From Rhodothermales bacterium (GTDB taxonomy: Bacteria > Bacteroidota > Rhodothermia > Rhodothermales > JANQRZ01): a DNA stretch of 64,000 nt. The position numbers were made by a program, and so were the translations under genes. Below are positions 18,124-26,559 of this stretch, piece by piece. The notes under the pieces are model-generated. The model did no database searches and was not told the DNA's origin. It worked only from the letters and a program-made list of their open reading frames with translations. The DNA lies in the NCBI GenBank assembly GCA_039944855.1, contig JBDUXZ010000031.1, positions 62,001 through 126,000 of the forward strand, given 5' to 3'. How positions within the stretch are numbered: position 1 is the first letter of the stretch; the number at the start of each line of letters is the position of its first letter.

Positions 18124-19914
18124 GTGACCCTTCCGCCCGACTCCGTCCTGCTCGACACGGCCTGGCCCGACGCGGCCGGCACGGCGACGGGACCGCTGCT
18201 CTTCACCGACCCCGAGCGGGTCCTGACGGCGCACACGCTCAGCGAGGTGCCTCCGCTCCTCGCCGAGTTGGACCGAGCAACGGCGGCTGGCGAATGGGTT
18301 GCGGGATACCTCGCGTACGAAGCCGGATACGCCTTCGAGCGGGTCGCCGAAATCGCCTCGCAGCCCGGCCCGCTCGCGTGGTTCGGCGTGTACCGTGCGC
18401 CGCAACGGCTGGCCACGGCCGAAGTGGAAAGATTGCTCGATGGCGCGGGCACGTACAGCCTCACTGAGCCGCAGTTCGCGCTCGACCGGGCGGCGTACCG
18501 GGACCGCATCGCTCGCATCAAAGCGCACATCCGCGCAGGCGACGTCTACCAGATCAACTTCACCGCGCCGTTCCGCTTCGGGTTCGAGGGCGACCCGGTC
18601 GGGCTCTATCGCACGCTCCGGCAGCGGCAGCGCGTTGGGTACGGAGCGCTCGTTCGCACAGAGGAGACGTGGGTGCTCTCGCGTTCGCCGGAGCTGTTCT
18701 TCAGCCGAAACGGGCTCGACATCGCCGCCCGGCCGATGAAGGGGACAGCGCGGCGCGGCGCGACGGGCGAGGAGGACGCGGCGCAGGCGCGGTGGCTGAC
18801 GGACGATGCGAAGAACCGTGCCGAGAACCTGATGATCGTCGACCTCCTGCGCAACGACCTCTCCGTCGTTGCGGAGCCGGGGTCGGTGCGGGTGCCGGCG
18901 CTCTTCACCGCCGAGCGCTACGACACGCTCTGGCAAATGACCTCGACCGTCGAGGCGCGGCTGCGGCCGGGCGTCGGATTGGCCGAGATCGTCCGGGCGC
19001 TGTTCCCGTGTGGCTCGGTCACGGGCGCGCCGAAGATCCGCGCGATGCAGCTCATCGACGAGCTAGAGGGCGAGCTGCGGGGCGTGTACTGCGGCGCCGT
19101 CGGGTTCGCAGGGCCGAACAGCCGGGCCGTGTTCAACGTGCCGATCCGCACCGTCGTCCTGCGCGATGGCGAGGGGCGGATGGGGAGCGGCAGCGGTGTC
19201 GTGTGGGACTCCGACGCCGACGCGGAGTACGACGAGTGCGTGCTGAAAGCGCGGTTTCTCACAGCCCCGCCCCTCCCGGACTTCGCCCTGCTCGAAACGA
19301 TGCGGTGGGACGGCGGCTGCGCCCTCCTCGATCGCCACCTCGACCGGCTGCGCCGCAGCGCGGCCTACTTCGGATTCCCCTTCGATGAGTCGCTGATCCG
19401 CGAGAGACTGACGGCTGACACCGCCGATCTCCGCCCCGACATCGCGTACCGGCTGCGGCTCACGTTTGACCAAAGCGGCCGTGTGAATATCGAAGCTGCG
19501 CACCTCGCCGCGGCCCCGCTCCCACTCCGCAATGCCGTCGTCTTCGCCGAGTCCGTCGACGCCGCCGACCCGTTCCTCCGCCACAAGACGACGCACCGGC
19601 CGCTCTATGACCGTGCCTTCGCGTGGGCGCAGGAACGAGGCTTCGACGAAGCGCTCCTGCTGAACGAATGCGGCGAGGTCACCGAGGGCACGCGGACGAA
19701 CGTGTTCGTCCGGCGCGGCGGCCGGCTGCTCACGCCCCCGCTCGCGTCCGGCGGGCTCGACGGCGTCTTCCGGGCGCACGTGCTGGCGACGCGGCCCGGT
19801 GCCACCGAGCATAAGCTCCACGCGGCGGACCTCTTCGATGCCGATGCCGTTTACCTCTGCAACGCGCTGCGTGGCTGGCACGAGGTGACCGTCGCGGCGG
19901 TGCCCGAGCCGTGA
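18124..19914 (+). CDS. pabB: Bifunctional aminodeoxychorismate synthase component I / aminodeoxychorismate lyase
   Basis: Makes 4-aminobenzoate for folate. Residues 1 to about 370 are the chorismate-binding PabB domain: GDVYQINFTAPFRFGF, RPMKGTARRGATGEEDAAQA, NRAENLMIVDLLRNDLSVV and GSVTGAPKIRAMQLIDELE. From about 380 a class IV aminotransferase-fold lyase (PabC) follows: PDFALLETMRWDGG, HKTTHRPLYD with the likely pyridoxal-phosphate lysine, and NECGEVTEGTRTNVFVR. The 596-residue fusion is a known arrangement. The start is GTG at 18124. The glutamine amidotransferase partner is not adjacent; TrpG at 54032-54619 could serve both. Confidence 0.9.
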   Translation: MTLPPDSVLLDTAWPDAAGTATGPLLFTDPERVLTAHTLSEVPPLLAELDRATAAGEWVAGYLAYEAGYAFERVAEIASQPGPLAWFGVYRAPQRLATAEVERLLDGAGTYSLTEPQFALDRAAYRDRIARIKAHIRAGDVYQINFTAPFRFGFEGDPVGLYRTLRQRQRVGYGALVRTEETWVLSRSPELFFSRNGLDIAARPMKGTARRGATGEEDAAQARWLTDDAKNRAENLMIVDLLRNDLSVVAEPGSVRVPALFTAERYDTLWQMTSTVEARLRPGVGLAEIVRALFPCGSVTGAPKIRAMQLIDELEGELRGVYCGAVGFAGPNSRAVFNVPIRTVVLRDGEGRMGSGSGVVWDSDADAEYDECVLKARFLTAPPLPDFALLETMRWDGGCALLDRHLDRLRRSAAYFGFPFDESLIRERLTADTADLRPDIAYRLRLTFDQSGRVNIEAAHLAAAPLPLRNAVVFAESVDAADPFLRHKTTHRPLYDRAFAWAQERGFDEALLLNECGEVTEGTRTNVFVRRGGRLLTPPLASGGLDGVFRAHVLATRPGATEHKLHAADLFDADAVYLCNALRGWHEVTVAAVPEP

Positions 19915-19948
19915 CCGTGTCCCTCCTTCCCCAACTCCCCTCTCCGAT

Positions 19949-20581
19949 ATGGCAGGCATCCTCGACATGCTCGGCCCCGCGCTCAGCGGCGGCACCCTCC
20001 AGAACCTCAGCCGCACCGTCGGCACCGACGAGCAGACGACGCAGCGCGCGATGATGGCGGCGCTCCCGCTCATCCTCGGCGCGATGAACCGGAACACGAA
20101 CGACCCGAGCGGCGCGCAGTCCCTCGCCACGGCGCTCGAAAAGGACCACGACGGGAGCCTGCTCGACAACCTCGGTGGGTTCATCGGCAACCTCACCGGG
20201 GCGGGATCGGCGGCCTCCGCGGCCGGGGTTAGCCCTCGCGCTGCGGACGGGACCGGGATCCTCGGCCACATCTTCGGGAAGCAACTGCCGCAGGTGCAGC
20301 AGGGCGTCGGGAAAGCGACGGGGCTCGACAGCGGGCAGGTCACGCGGATGCTCATCACGCTTGCCCCCCTCGTGATGGCGTACCTCGGCCGGCAGAAGCG
20401 CCAGCAAAATCTCGACGCCGGCGGCCTCTCCGACCTCATCGGCCGCGAGGCCTCGCGCTCGCGCGAAGCCGCACCGAACGATCTGCTCGGCACGATCGGC
20501 AACTTCCTCGATCGCGACGGCGACGGGAACCCGCTCGACGACGTGGCCGGGATGCTCGGCGGATTTCTGGGCAAACGGTAA
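19949..20581 (+). CDS. DUF937 domain-containing protein
   Basis: 210 residues. The N-terminal half carries the DUF937 pattern (LDMLGPALSGGTLQNLSRTV, TTQRAMMAALPLILGAMNRN), which forms a helical, YidB-like fold of unknown activity. A second helical part (RMLITLAPLVMAYLGRQKRQ) is followed by a C-terminal FLDRDGDGNPLDDVAGMLGG segment rich in Asp/Gly. It begins 34 bp after the PabB-PabC gene and ends before a strong terminator. Confidence 0.82.
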   Translation: MAGILDMLGPALSGGTLQNLSRTVGTDEQTTQRAMMAALPLILGAMNRNTNDPSGAQSLATALEKDHDGSLLDNLGGFIGNLTGAGSAASAAGVSPRAADGTGILGHIFGKQLPQVQQGVGKATGLDSGQVTRMLITLAPLVMAYLGRQKRQQNLDAGGLSDLIGREASRSREAAPNDLLGTIGNFLDRDGDGNPLDDVAGMLGGFLGKR

Positions 20582-20602
20582 TAGAGCATAGCCCTAGATT
20601 CA

Positions 20603-20640
20603 GGGGCGGGACGTCGCCGGCGTCCCGCCCCTCGTCTTTT
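20603..20640 (+). terminator. Rho-independent terminator after the DUF937 gene
   Basis: GGGGCGGGACG (20603-20613) pairs perfectly with CGTCCCGCCCC (20621-20631), and TCGTCTTTT follows. It ends 18 bp before the PPK2 start. Confidence 0.85.
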
Positions 20641-20658
20641 CACCTCGCCCCCTCTCCG

Positions 20659-21489
20659 ATGCGCATCGATCTCAGCCGGTACCTCGTCTCCCCCGGTCAG
20701 CCTCCCCGCCTCGCCGAGCGCGACCCGGCCGACACGCAGGGACTCGTGGAAGACCGCGATGAGGACCGGGTCGACGAGCAGGTGGAGGACAACCTCGACC
20801 GGCTGGACGACCTGCAGGAACGGCTCTACGCCGAGCGCAAGCAGTCGCTCCTCGTCATTCTGCAGGCGATGGACGGCGCGGGCAAAGACTCCACCATCGA
20901 GCACGTCCTCGGGGGCCTCAACCCGCAGGGCGTCCGCGTCTGGAACTTCGGCAAGCCGACGGAGAAAGAGCTCGCGCACGACTTCCTGTGGCGCATCCAC
21001 AGACGAACGCCCGGTGCCGGATACATCGGCGTGTTCAACCGCTCGCACTACGAAGACGTGCTGATCGTCCGCGTCCACGGCTGGGCCGCGCCGGACGTGA
21101 TCGAGCGCCGCTACGAGCACATCAACCACTTCGAGTCGCTCCTCGCCGACGGGGGCACGCGGGTCCTAAAGCTGATGATCAACGTCTCGAAGGACTACCA
21201 GCTCGAACGAATGCGGCGGCGGCTGGAGAAGCCGGACAAGCACTGGAAGTTCAACCCCGCCGACCTCAAGGAGCGTGCGCGCTGGGACGAGTACATGGAC
21301 GCCTTCGAGATCGCCCTCACCCGGTGTTCGACGGAAACCGCGCCGTGGTACGTCATTCCCGGCGAAGAACGGTGGTTCCGGGACCTCGTCGTCAGCCAGC
21401 TCCTGCTAGAGACGTTGGAAGCGATGGACCCGCAGTATCCAGAGCCGACGTTCGACCCCGCCGAGTACCCGCCGGACTCCATCGAGTGA
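20659..21489 (+). CDS. ppk2: Polyphosphate kinase 2 family protein
   Basis: Transfers phosphate between polyphosphate and nucleotides (AMP/ADP/GDP, depending on class). 276 residues, a single-domain PPK2. Walker A AMDGAGKDST at 70-79; VWNFGKPTEKELAHDFLWR, GYIGVFNRSHYEDVLIVRV and a lid with RRRLEKPDKHWKFNPAD, then WYVIPGEERWFRDLVVSQLL. The one-domain form with this spacing resembles class I or III enzymes; nucleotide preference cannot be read from sequence alone. It stands alone after a terminator. Confidence 0.92.
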   Translation: MRIDLSRYLVSPGQPPRLAERDPADTQGLVEDRDEDRVDEQVEDNLDRLDDLQERLYAERKQSLLVILQAMDGAGKDSTIEHVLGGLNPQGVRVWNFGKPTEKELAHDFLWRIHRRTPGAGYIGVFNRSHYEDVLIVRVHGWAAPDVIERRYEHINHFESLLADGGTRVLKLMINVSKDYQLERMRRRLEKPDKHWKFNPADLKERARWDEYMDAFEIALTRCSTETAPWYVIPGEERWFRDLVVSQLLLETLEAMDPQYPEPTFDPAEYPPDSIE

Positions 21490-21526
21490 TCCCGTCGGGT
21501 GGCGGTTTCGGCGGGGAAGGGAAGCC

Positions 21527-23587
21527 CTACCCGTCGGCGGGGAGGAGCCGGATGCTCGGCTCCGGGGTCAGCGCTGGATCGACACGGTACGGCTCGATGG
21601 GATCGGTAAGGCGGCGGGTCCGCGACGTGCTCTCGTACGGGTTGCGGTGGCGGATCCAGATCGGGCTCCAGCCGGGAGCACTACTGCTCGCCGCCCACGC
21701 GGCCGTCGACCGCGCGCTCGGGAAGAGGAGCGAGGGGCCCCATGCGAGCGCCGTCGGGTGTCCGCCGTCGGGCCGGAGGGTGGGCGCGAAGCGCTGCCGT
21801 CCGGTCTTTGTGGTGTCGCGCGTGAAGAGTGGATAGTAGCGTGTGGCACGTTGCACGTTTTGCCAGCGCCACGCTGCTCCCACCGGCCCGTACTCCTGCT
21901 CCAACGCTGACAGGGCACGGCGGAACGATGCCTTCAGCGCCGCGATGACGGGGGGGACGGGCACGAAGCCGGTCGAGTCCGGCGGGGGAGGTGGAGCGGT
22001 GACCACGGCGAGGTCGGGCAGTGCTCCGGTGGTCTCGCGGTAGTCCTCCATCCAGGTCTCGAAGATGGAGGCGGCAATCGAGGCGGGCTCGTAGCGGAAC
22101 TCCCACCCGCGGAGGTAAGCCGAGGCATCGCGAATGTCGTCATCGACGGTACCTGGCTCGCCGAGGACGGCGATGATAGCCGGGGCGAGCTCGGCCGCCC
22201 ACGTGCTGTAAGCGTCCGTCAACAGCGTTGTGGGGTCGAGGGCCACACTGTCGGCGCTCAGCAGCGTGAGCCGTTCGGCGACGTATTCCGCCCACGGATG
22301 GTTGCCTGCAAAAACGCCGCCCGGCAGGGTGCGGGTGACGGCCGGACTGCCGAGCACGCGCCCCTCGCCGCCTTCGACGACGAGTCCTGCTCCGGGAAAC
22401 AGGCCAAACGTGGGTAACTCCCCACGGAGGAGCGCTCGCCACGCACTCAGGTCGGTGCCCGAGTTGAACCCGCCCCACCGGAGCCGCCATGAGGCGGGCT
22501 GCGCAGGTGCACGTAGCGTGTCGACGGCGCGGCCCGTCGTGTCGCGCACGATCGTGGGGGGTGGCGGGGCGACGGGCAGGGCATTGGGGTCGTGGAGGAG
22601 CAACGTGCTCCCGTCGCGGTAAATCGTCACGAGCGACTCGCTCCCGCTGCGGGTGGTGACGCGTGCGTACGACGGATCGGGCGCGAGAGAATCGGCCACG
22701 GGAGCGAGGGTGGTTGTACCGTTTAGGAAAATGCTCCACGCGGTGTCGCCGTCGTAGCCGGAGGGCACCATGAGCGTGCCGGGGATCGAGGCTACGAGCG
22801 TACTCCGGCCTCCCTGCCGGAGCACGACCTCTTGGAACAGAGGGAGCGCGGAGCTCCCGTAGACCTGCCGCTGCACGAGCGAGGTCCCGGCGTCGTCGTG
22901 CACGGTGAACGCGAGCGCGTGCTCGAGCCCGCCGAGGTAGAGCGTGCTGCGGAAGACGGAGTCGGCCACGACGAACCGGCGCAGCGGTGGGCTCGCGCGG
23001 TATGCAGCCGGCGCGGTCGAGTCGGGGAGGGCGGAGGCGGGGATGGCGAGGTAGGCCACGAGCCGCTCGATGGCGAGCGCGTCCCACGGCTGCCACGGCT
23101 CGGCCCGCACGTCGAAGAGCACGAACTCGTCGCCCTCATTGAGCCGGGCGCGGGTGAAGGCGCGGTTGACGCCGCGGGCGTAGGCTTCGAGCACGGCGCG
23201 GTCGTCGTCGGGGAGCGCGTCGTAGGTCTGGCGGGCGAAGGCGCCGAAGCCGAGCGCGAGGGCGTGGCGGTCGAGCGTGAGCGCGGTCGAGTCCTGGAAC
23301 CATGTGCTGAGCGAGCCGGTCGCGGCCTGCCGCCAGAGTACCATCGGCCACGCGCTCTGCAACGCATGGGCGTACCCGAGCCCGGCGTAGAGGTCGGCCT
23401 CGCTTTGGGCCTCGATAATCGGGATGTCGGACTCGGTGTAGGCGATCGTCACCGGCGCGGTGAGGCCGGGCACGCGGGCCTCGCCGCTGAATCCGGGGCC
23501 GGTCCCGTAGGCGAGGTACCACAGGAGCACACCGAGCCCGAGCGCGGCGAGCAGGAGGACGAGCAGGACCGTAAAGATGCGAGCCAC
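21527..23587 (-). CDS. Penicillin-acylase (Ntn-hydrolase) homologue, probably lacking the nucleophile
   Basis: 686 residues with an N-terminal membrane anchor (residues 5-27), then the alpha-part signature VTIAYTESDIPIIEAQSEAD, LYAGLGYAHALQSAWPMVLW and LEAYARGVNRAF. In active relatives the beta chain starts at an autocatalytic Ser in G-S-N-x-W-A/V. Aligning through the later conserved stretch IPGTLMVPSGYDGDTAWSI (the IPG...IGHN..IAWG region), the matching site reads GG-LEH-ALAF (L221-E222), with no serine. The family also usually runs 750-850 residues. It is therefore likely a pseudoenzyme or has a changed mechanism; the alignment was made by eye. Confidence 0.75.
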   Translation of the reverse strand: MARIFTVLLVLLLAALGLGVLLWYLAYGTGPGFSGEARVPGLTAPVTIAYTESDIPIIEAQSEADLYAGLGYAHALQSAWPMVLWRQAATGSLSTWFQDSTALTLDRHALALGFGAFARQTYDALPDDDRAVLEAYARGVNRAFTRARLNEGDEFVLFDVRAEPWQPWDALAIERLVAYLAIPASALPDSTAPAAYRASPPLRRFVVADSVFRSTLYLGGLEHALAFTVHDDAGTSLVQRQVYGSSALPLFQEVVLRQGGRSTLVASIPGTLMVPSGYDGDTAWSIFLNGTTTLAPVADSLAPDPSYARVTTRSGSESLVTIYRDGSTLLLHDPNALPVAPPPPTIVRDTTGRAVDTLRAPAQPASWRLRWGGFNSGTDLSAWRALLRGELPTFGLFPGAGLVVEGGEGRVLGSPAVTRTLPGGVFAGNHPWAEYVAERLTLLSADSVALDPTTLLTDAYSTWAAELAPAIIAVLGEPGTVDDDIRDASAYLRGWEFRYEPASIAASIFETWMEDYRETTGALPDLAVVTAPPPPPDSTGFVPVPPVIAALKASFRRALSALEQEYGPVGAAWRWQNVQRATRYYPLFTRDTTKTGRQRFAPTLRPDGGHPTALAWGPSLLFPSARSTAAWAASSSAPGWSPIWIRHRNPYESTSRTRRLTDPIEPYRVDPALTPEPSIRLLPADG

Positions 23588-23671
23588 GGAGGGGTGGGGA
23601 GTTGGGGGACCGGAGAGGAGTCGGGAAAGGTACGGCAGGCGCCGCTCGGCGCGGCCTCGCCACGATCCGCG

Positions 23672-25366
23672 TTACGCGCTCGCCGTGGCAGCGGAGCGCG
23701 CCGCCAGCCACACGGCGAAGCCGTCAATCGACTTCACGTTGAGGCACTGCGCGGGCGTCAGCCACCCTTTCCGCGCGACGGCCACGCCCCACTGCACATC
23801 TTTCAGCCCATCGACGGCGTGGGCGTCGGGGTTGATCGCGATCATCACGCCCTGCGCCGTGGCCTCGCGGACGTAGCGCCAGTCGATGTCGAGGCGGTAC
23901 GGGTTCGCGTTGACTTCGATGGCGACGCCGTGTGCGGCGCAGGCGGCGATGACCCGGCTGTGGTCCACCGGATAGCCCTCGCGCGAGAGGAGGAGGCGGC
24001 CGGTGAGGTGGCCGAGGATCGAGACGTGCGGGTGCTCGGCGGCCCTCGTCAGCCGCTCTGTCGCTTCGTCCTCCGTCATGTTGAAGTGCGAGTGGATGCT
24101 GGCGACGACGAAGTCGAGCTCGGCGAGCACGTCGTCGGGGTAGTCGAGCGAGCCGTCGCGGAGGATGTCGCACTCGGAGCCGTGGAAGATGCGGAACGGC
24201 GGGCCAGCGTCGGCGGCGAAGGCAGCGTTGAGTTGGCGGACTTCGTCGGCCTGCTCGCGCAGCCGCTCGACCGAGAGGCCGTTGGCAATCTGGAGCGACC
24301 GGCTGTGGTCGCAGACGCCAAAGTATTCGAGCCCCATCGCGCGGGCGGCCTCGGCCATTTGCTTCAGCGTGTGCGCGCCGTCGCTGTACGTCGAGTGGTT
24401 GTGGAGCGTCCCGCGCAGGTCGCCGACGGTGATGAGGTGGGGCAGCGCATCGTCCGCCGCCGCGTCGAGTTCGCCGTCCCCTTCGCGTAGCTCGGGCTCG
24501 ACGAACGCGAGGCCGTGCCGCTCGTAGATCGCGGCCTCGTCCGCCGCCGCTTCGGGCTCGCCGAACCGCTCGGTGAATGCGGCGACGTGCTTGGCCGAGC
24601 CGGTGCGCTGCCACCACGCGCGGGCGAAGTCGTCGGCCTCGGCGTGGAAGACCCGGATGCTGAGTCCGTCAGGGAGCGTGCCGGCGAAGAACGCGCCGTC
24701 GGTCGGATCGGTGGCGGCGGCGTGATGCGCGAGGACGACGCGGAGCGCGTCGGCGTCGCCCACCACGACGAGATCCGCCGTGGCGACGGTTTCGAGCCGG
24801 CGCCGGATGTCGCCCGCTAGCTCGGCGCGCTCGACGGCGGGGTTCGTGCGGAGCGCTTGCATGAGCGGAGCGACGGCGCCGAGCGCGTCGAAATAGCGGC
24901 GACGCGCGCGGTAGCGCTTGAGCTGATGGACGTTGTCGAGGATCGTGTCCTGCGACTTCTTCCCGAACCCGTCGAGCTCGGCGATGCGGCCCGTCGTCGC
25001 CATCTCTTCGAGGTCGTCGAGCGTGGTCACGCCGAGGCCGGTCCAGAGCGCGCGGGCCTTTTTCGGGCCGAGCCCCTTGACGCGGAGCACGTCGAGCAGG
25101 CCCGGCGGGAGGGTCTCGACGAGTTCGTCGAGCGTCTCGAACGAGCCCGTCGTCACGAGCGCGGTGATGTCGGCGGCGATGCCTTTGCCGATGCCCTGCA
25201 CGTCCGTCATCTCGTCGCGCTCGACGAGTTGGAGGACGGCCTCGTCCATCCGGTCCACGGTGCGGGCCGCGCTGCCGTAGGCGCGGGCGCGGAAGGCGTT
25301 CCCCCCGGTCAGTTCGATGAGGTCGGCGGTCAGTTTGAGGCGGCGGGCGATGCCTTTGTTGGTCAT
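23672..25366 (-). CDS. polX: PolX-type protein: Pol beta-like module with C-terminal PHP nuclease
   Basis: 564 residues from ATG 25366 (MTNKGIARRLKLTADLIELT). Helix-hairpin-helix/8-kDa region with GNAFRARAYGSAARTVDRM and LRVKGLGPKKARALW, then the polymerase palm, then a PHP domain. The PHP metal motifs are intact: HNHSTYSDG, CDHSRSL, SIHSHFNM and NPDAHAV. The palm motif, normally G-S..RRR.ETVGDxD, reads GDIRRRLETVATADLVVV, and the later D-L-R reads S-I-R, so two of three catalytic Asp residues appear replaced. Role inferred: nuclease in base-excision repair without polymerisation. It is divergent from the glycosyltransferase gene by 72 bp. Confidence 0.88.
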   Translation of the reverse strand: MTNKGIARRLKLTADLIELTGGNAFRARAYGSAARTVDRMDEAVLQLVERDEMTDVQGIGKGIAADITALVTTGSFETLDELVETLPPGLLDVLRVKGLGPKKARALWTGLGVTTLDDLEEMATTGRIAELDGFGKKSQDTILDNVHQLKRYRARRRYFDALGAVAPLMQALRTNPAVERAELAGDIRRRLETVATADLVVVGDADALRVVLAHHAAATDPTDGAFFAGTLPDGLSIRVFHAEADDFARAWWQRTGSAKHVAAFTERFGEPEAAADEAAIYERHGLAFVEPELREGDGELDAAADDALPHLITVGDLRGTLHNHSTYSDGAHTLKQMAEAARAMGLEYFGVCDHSRSLQIANGLSVERLREQADEVRQLNAAFAADAGPPFRIFHGSECDILRDGSLDYPDDVLAELDFVVASIHSHFNMTEDEATERLTRAAEHPHVSILGHLTGRLLLSREGYPVDHSRVIAACAAHGVAIEVNANPYRLDIDWRYVREATAQGVMIAINPDAHAVDGLKDVQWGVAVARKGWLTPAQCLNVKSIDGFAVWLAARSAATASA

Positions 25367-25438
25367 GGAGACGGGAGAAAGCGAAAGGGGAGGGGGAAGC
25401 AGTTGCACCGACGCATCGGCGGTGCCGACCTTCGGGGC

Positions 25439-26248
25439 ATGAGGCCTACAGAAACCCACCCCGCTACGGCCGAGGTTCCGCCCGACGCGCCGCGAAGCGT
25501 ACCCGCGACGGCGCGCGTGAGCGTCATCATCCCGACGCTCAACGAGGTGAAGCGGCTCGGGTCCCTGTTGGAGACGTTCACGCCCGAGCGCCGCCGCCGC
25601 TTCGGCCTTGACCTCGTCGTGACCGACGGCGGCTCGACCGACGGCACGCTCGCCGTCGCCGAGCGCCTCGCCGACCGCGTCGTCGTGCACGCCGGGCCGG
25701 AGCGGCAGACGATCTCGGCCGGGCGCAACGCCGGAGCCGCCGCCGCCACGGGCGACGTGCTCCTCTTCTTCAACGCCGACGTCCGCTTCCCCGACGACGC
25801 CGACGCCTTCCTCGCCGACCTCATCGCCGCGGCCGAGTCCGGGGCCGCGACGTGCCGCGTCGGCGTCCACCCGACGGAGGCGACGTGGGCGGACCGCGTC
25901 GTGCTCGGGACGTGCAACGTGCTGTTTTACGGGCTGAACCTCGTCGGCGGCGGGATGGGGCGCGGCGAGTGCCACGCCGTCCGCCGCGACGTGTTCGAGG
26001 CCGTCGGCGGCTACAACGAGGCGTACGCGGCGGGCGAGGACTTCGACCTCTTCAACCGGATCGCGCAGCGGGCGAAGCGGCGCGGCGAGGATCGCATCCG
26101 GTTCTTGTGGCGGTGGGTGCTCTACGAGGATCCCCGGCGCTACCGGCAGGCGGGGTACGTGCGGACGATGTGGGAGTGGTTGCGGAACTCGGCAAGCATC
26201 ACGTTCTTCGGCCGCGCCTACTCCGAATCGTGGGAGCCGGTGCGATGA
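25439..26248 (+). CDS. Family 2 glycosyltransferase
   Basis: 269 residues from ATG 25439. GT-A nucleotide-sugar fold: ARVSVIIPTLNEVKRLGSLL at residues ~27-46, VVTDGGSTDGTLAVAERLA, AGRNAGAAAATGDVLLFFNAD with the metal-binding N-A-D in place of DxD, and GGYNEAYAAGEDFDLFNRI. No membrane anchor before the catalytic domain; a short hydrophobic stretch (VLFYGLNLVGGGMG) could touch the membrane. Donor and acceptor are unknown, and no cell-envelope cluster surrounds it. Confidence 0.85.
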   Translation: MRPTETHPATAEVPPDAPRSVPATARVSVIIPTLNEVKRLGSLLETFTPERRRRFGLDLVVTDGGSTDGTLAVAERLADRVVVHAGPERQTISAGRNAGAAAATGDVLLFFNADVRFPDDADAFLADLIAAAESGAATCRVGVHPTEATWADRVVLGTCNVLFYGLNLVGGGMGRGECHAVRRDVFEAVGGYNEAYAAGEDFDLFNRIAQRAKRRGEDRIRFLWRWVLYEDPRRYRQAGYVRTMWEWLRNSASITFFGRAYSESWEPVR

Positions 26249-26559
26249 TGCCGAATTCGGTAGCATGACGGCAGAATGAGCGCCCCGTCCGGTGGACACC
26301 GTGTCCACCGAAGTCCGTCGCCGGATGCTTCATCGAGGCCGGTAACCGTCCGCGCCCTGCGCACGGAGATGCCTCGGCGGGCCGCGAACACAATTCCGGG
26401 TTGGCTCTCCCGTTCTACCCCCGTGTGCCCCCGCCCGGCGTCATATTTGCAGTGATCTGCATCGTGTGCCGTCGCACACAGAACCCCCGCGCGTTCCATG
26501 TCTTAAATGGGAACGCCGCGCCCTTCTCTGGCGCCCTCACCCTCAATCTGACCGACTCG
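26249..26559. other. 311-bp gene-free stretch before the S41 protease
   Basis: No coding pattern is seen. It holds a palindrome at 26290-26310 (CGGTGGACAC then CGTGTCCACCG), which could be an operator or the terminator of the glycosyltransferase gene, and a GTGTGC/GCACAC stem at about 26464-26480. CATATTTGCAG near 26451 is a loose match to a -7 element. Confidence 0.45.

Noticed and set aside
21527-21760. Frameshift near the C-terminus of the penicillin-acylase homologue
   Set aside because: The last 75 residues look odd at first, but the frame ends in a sensible segment and neither other frame gives a better match, so no frameshift is claimed.
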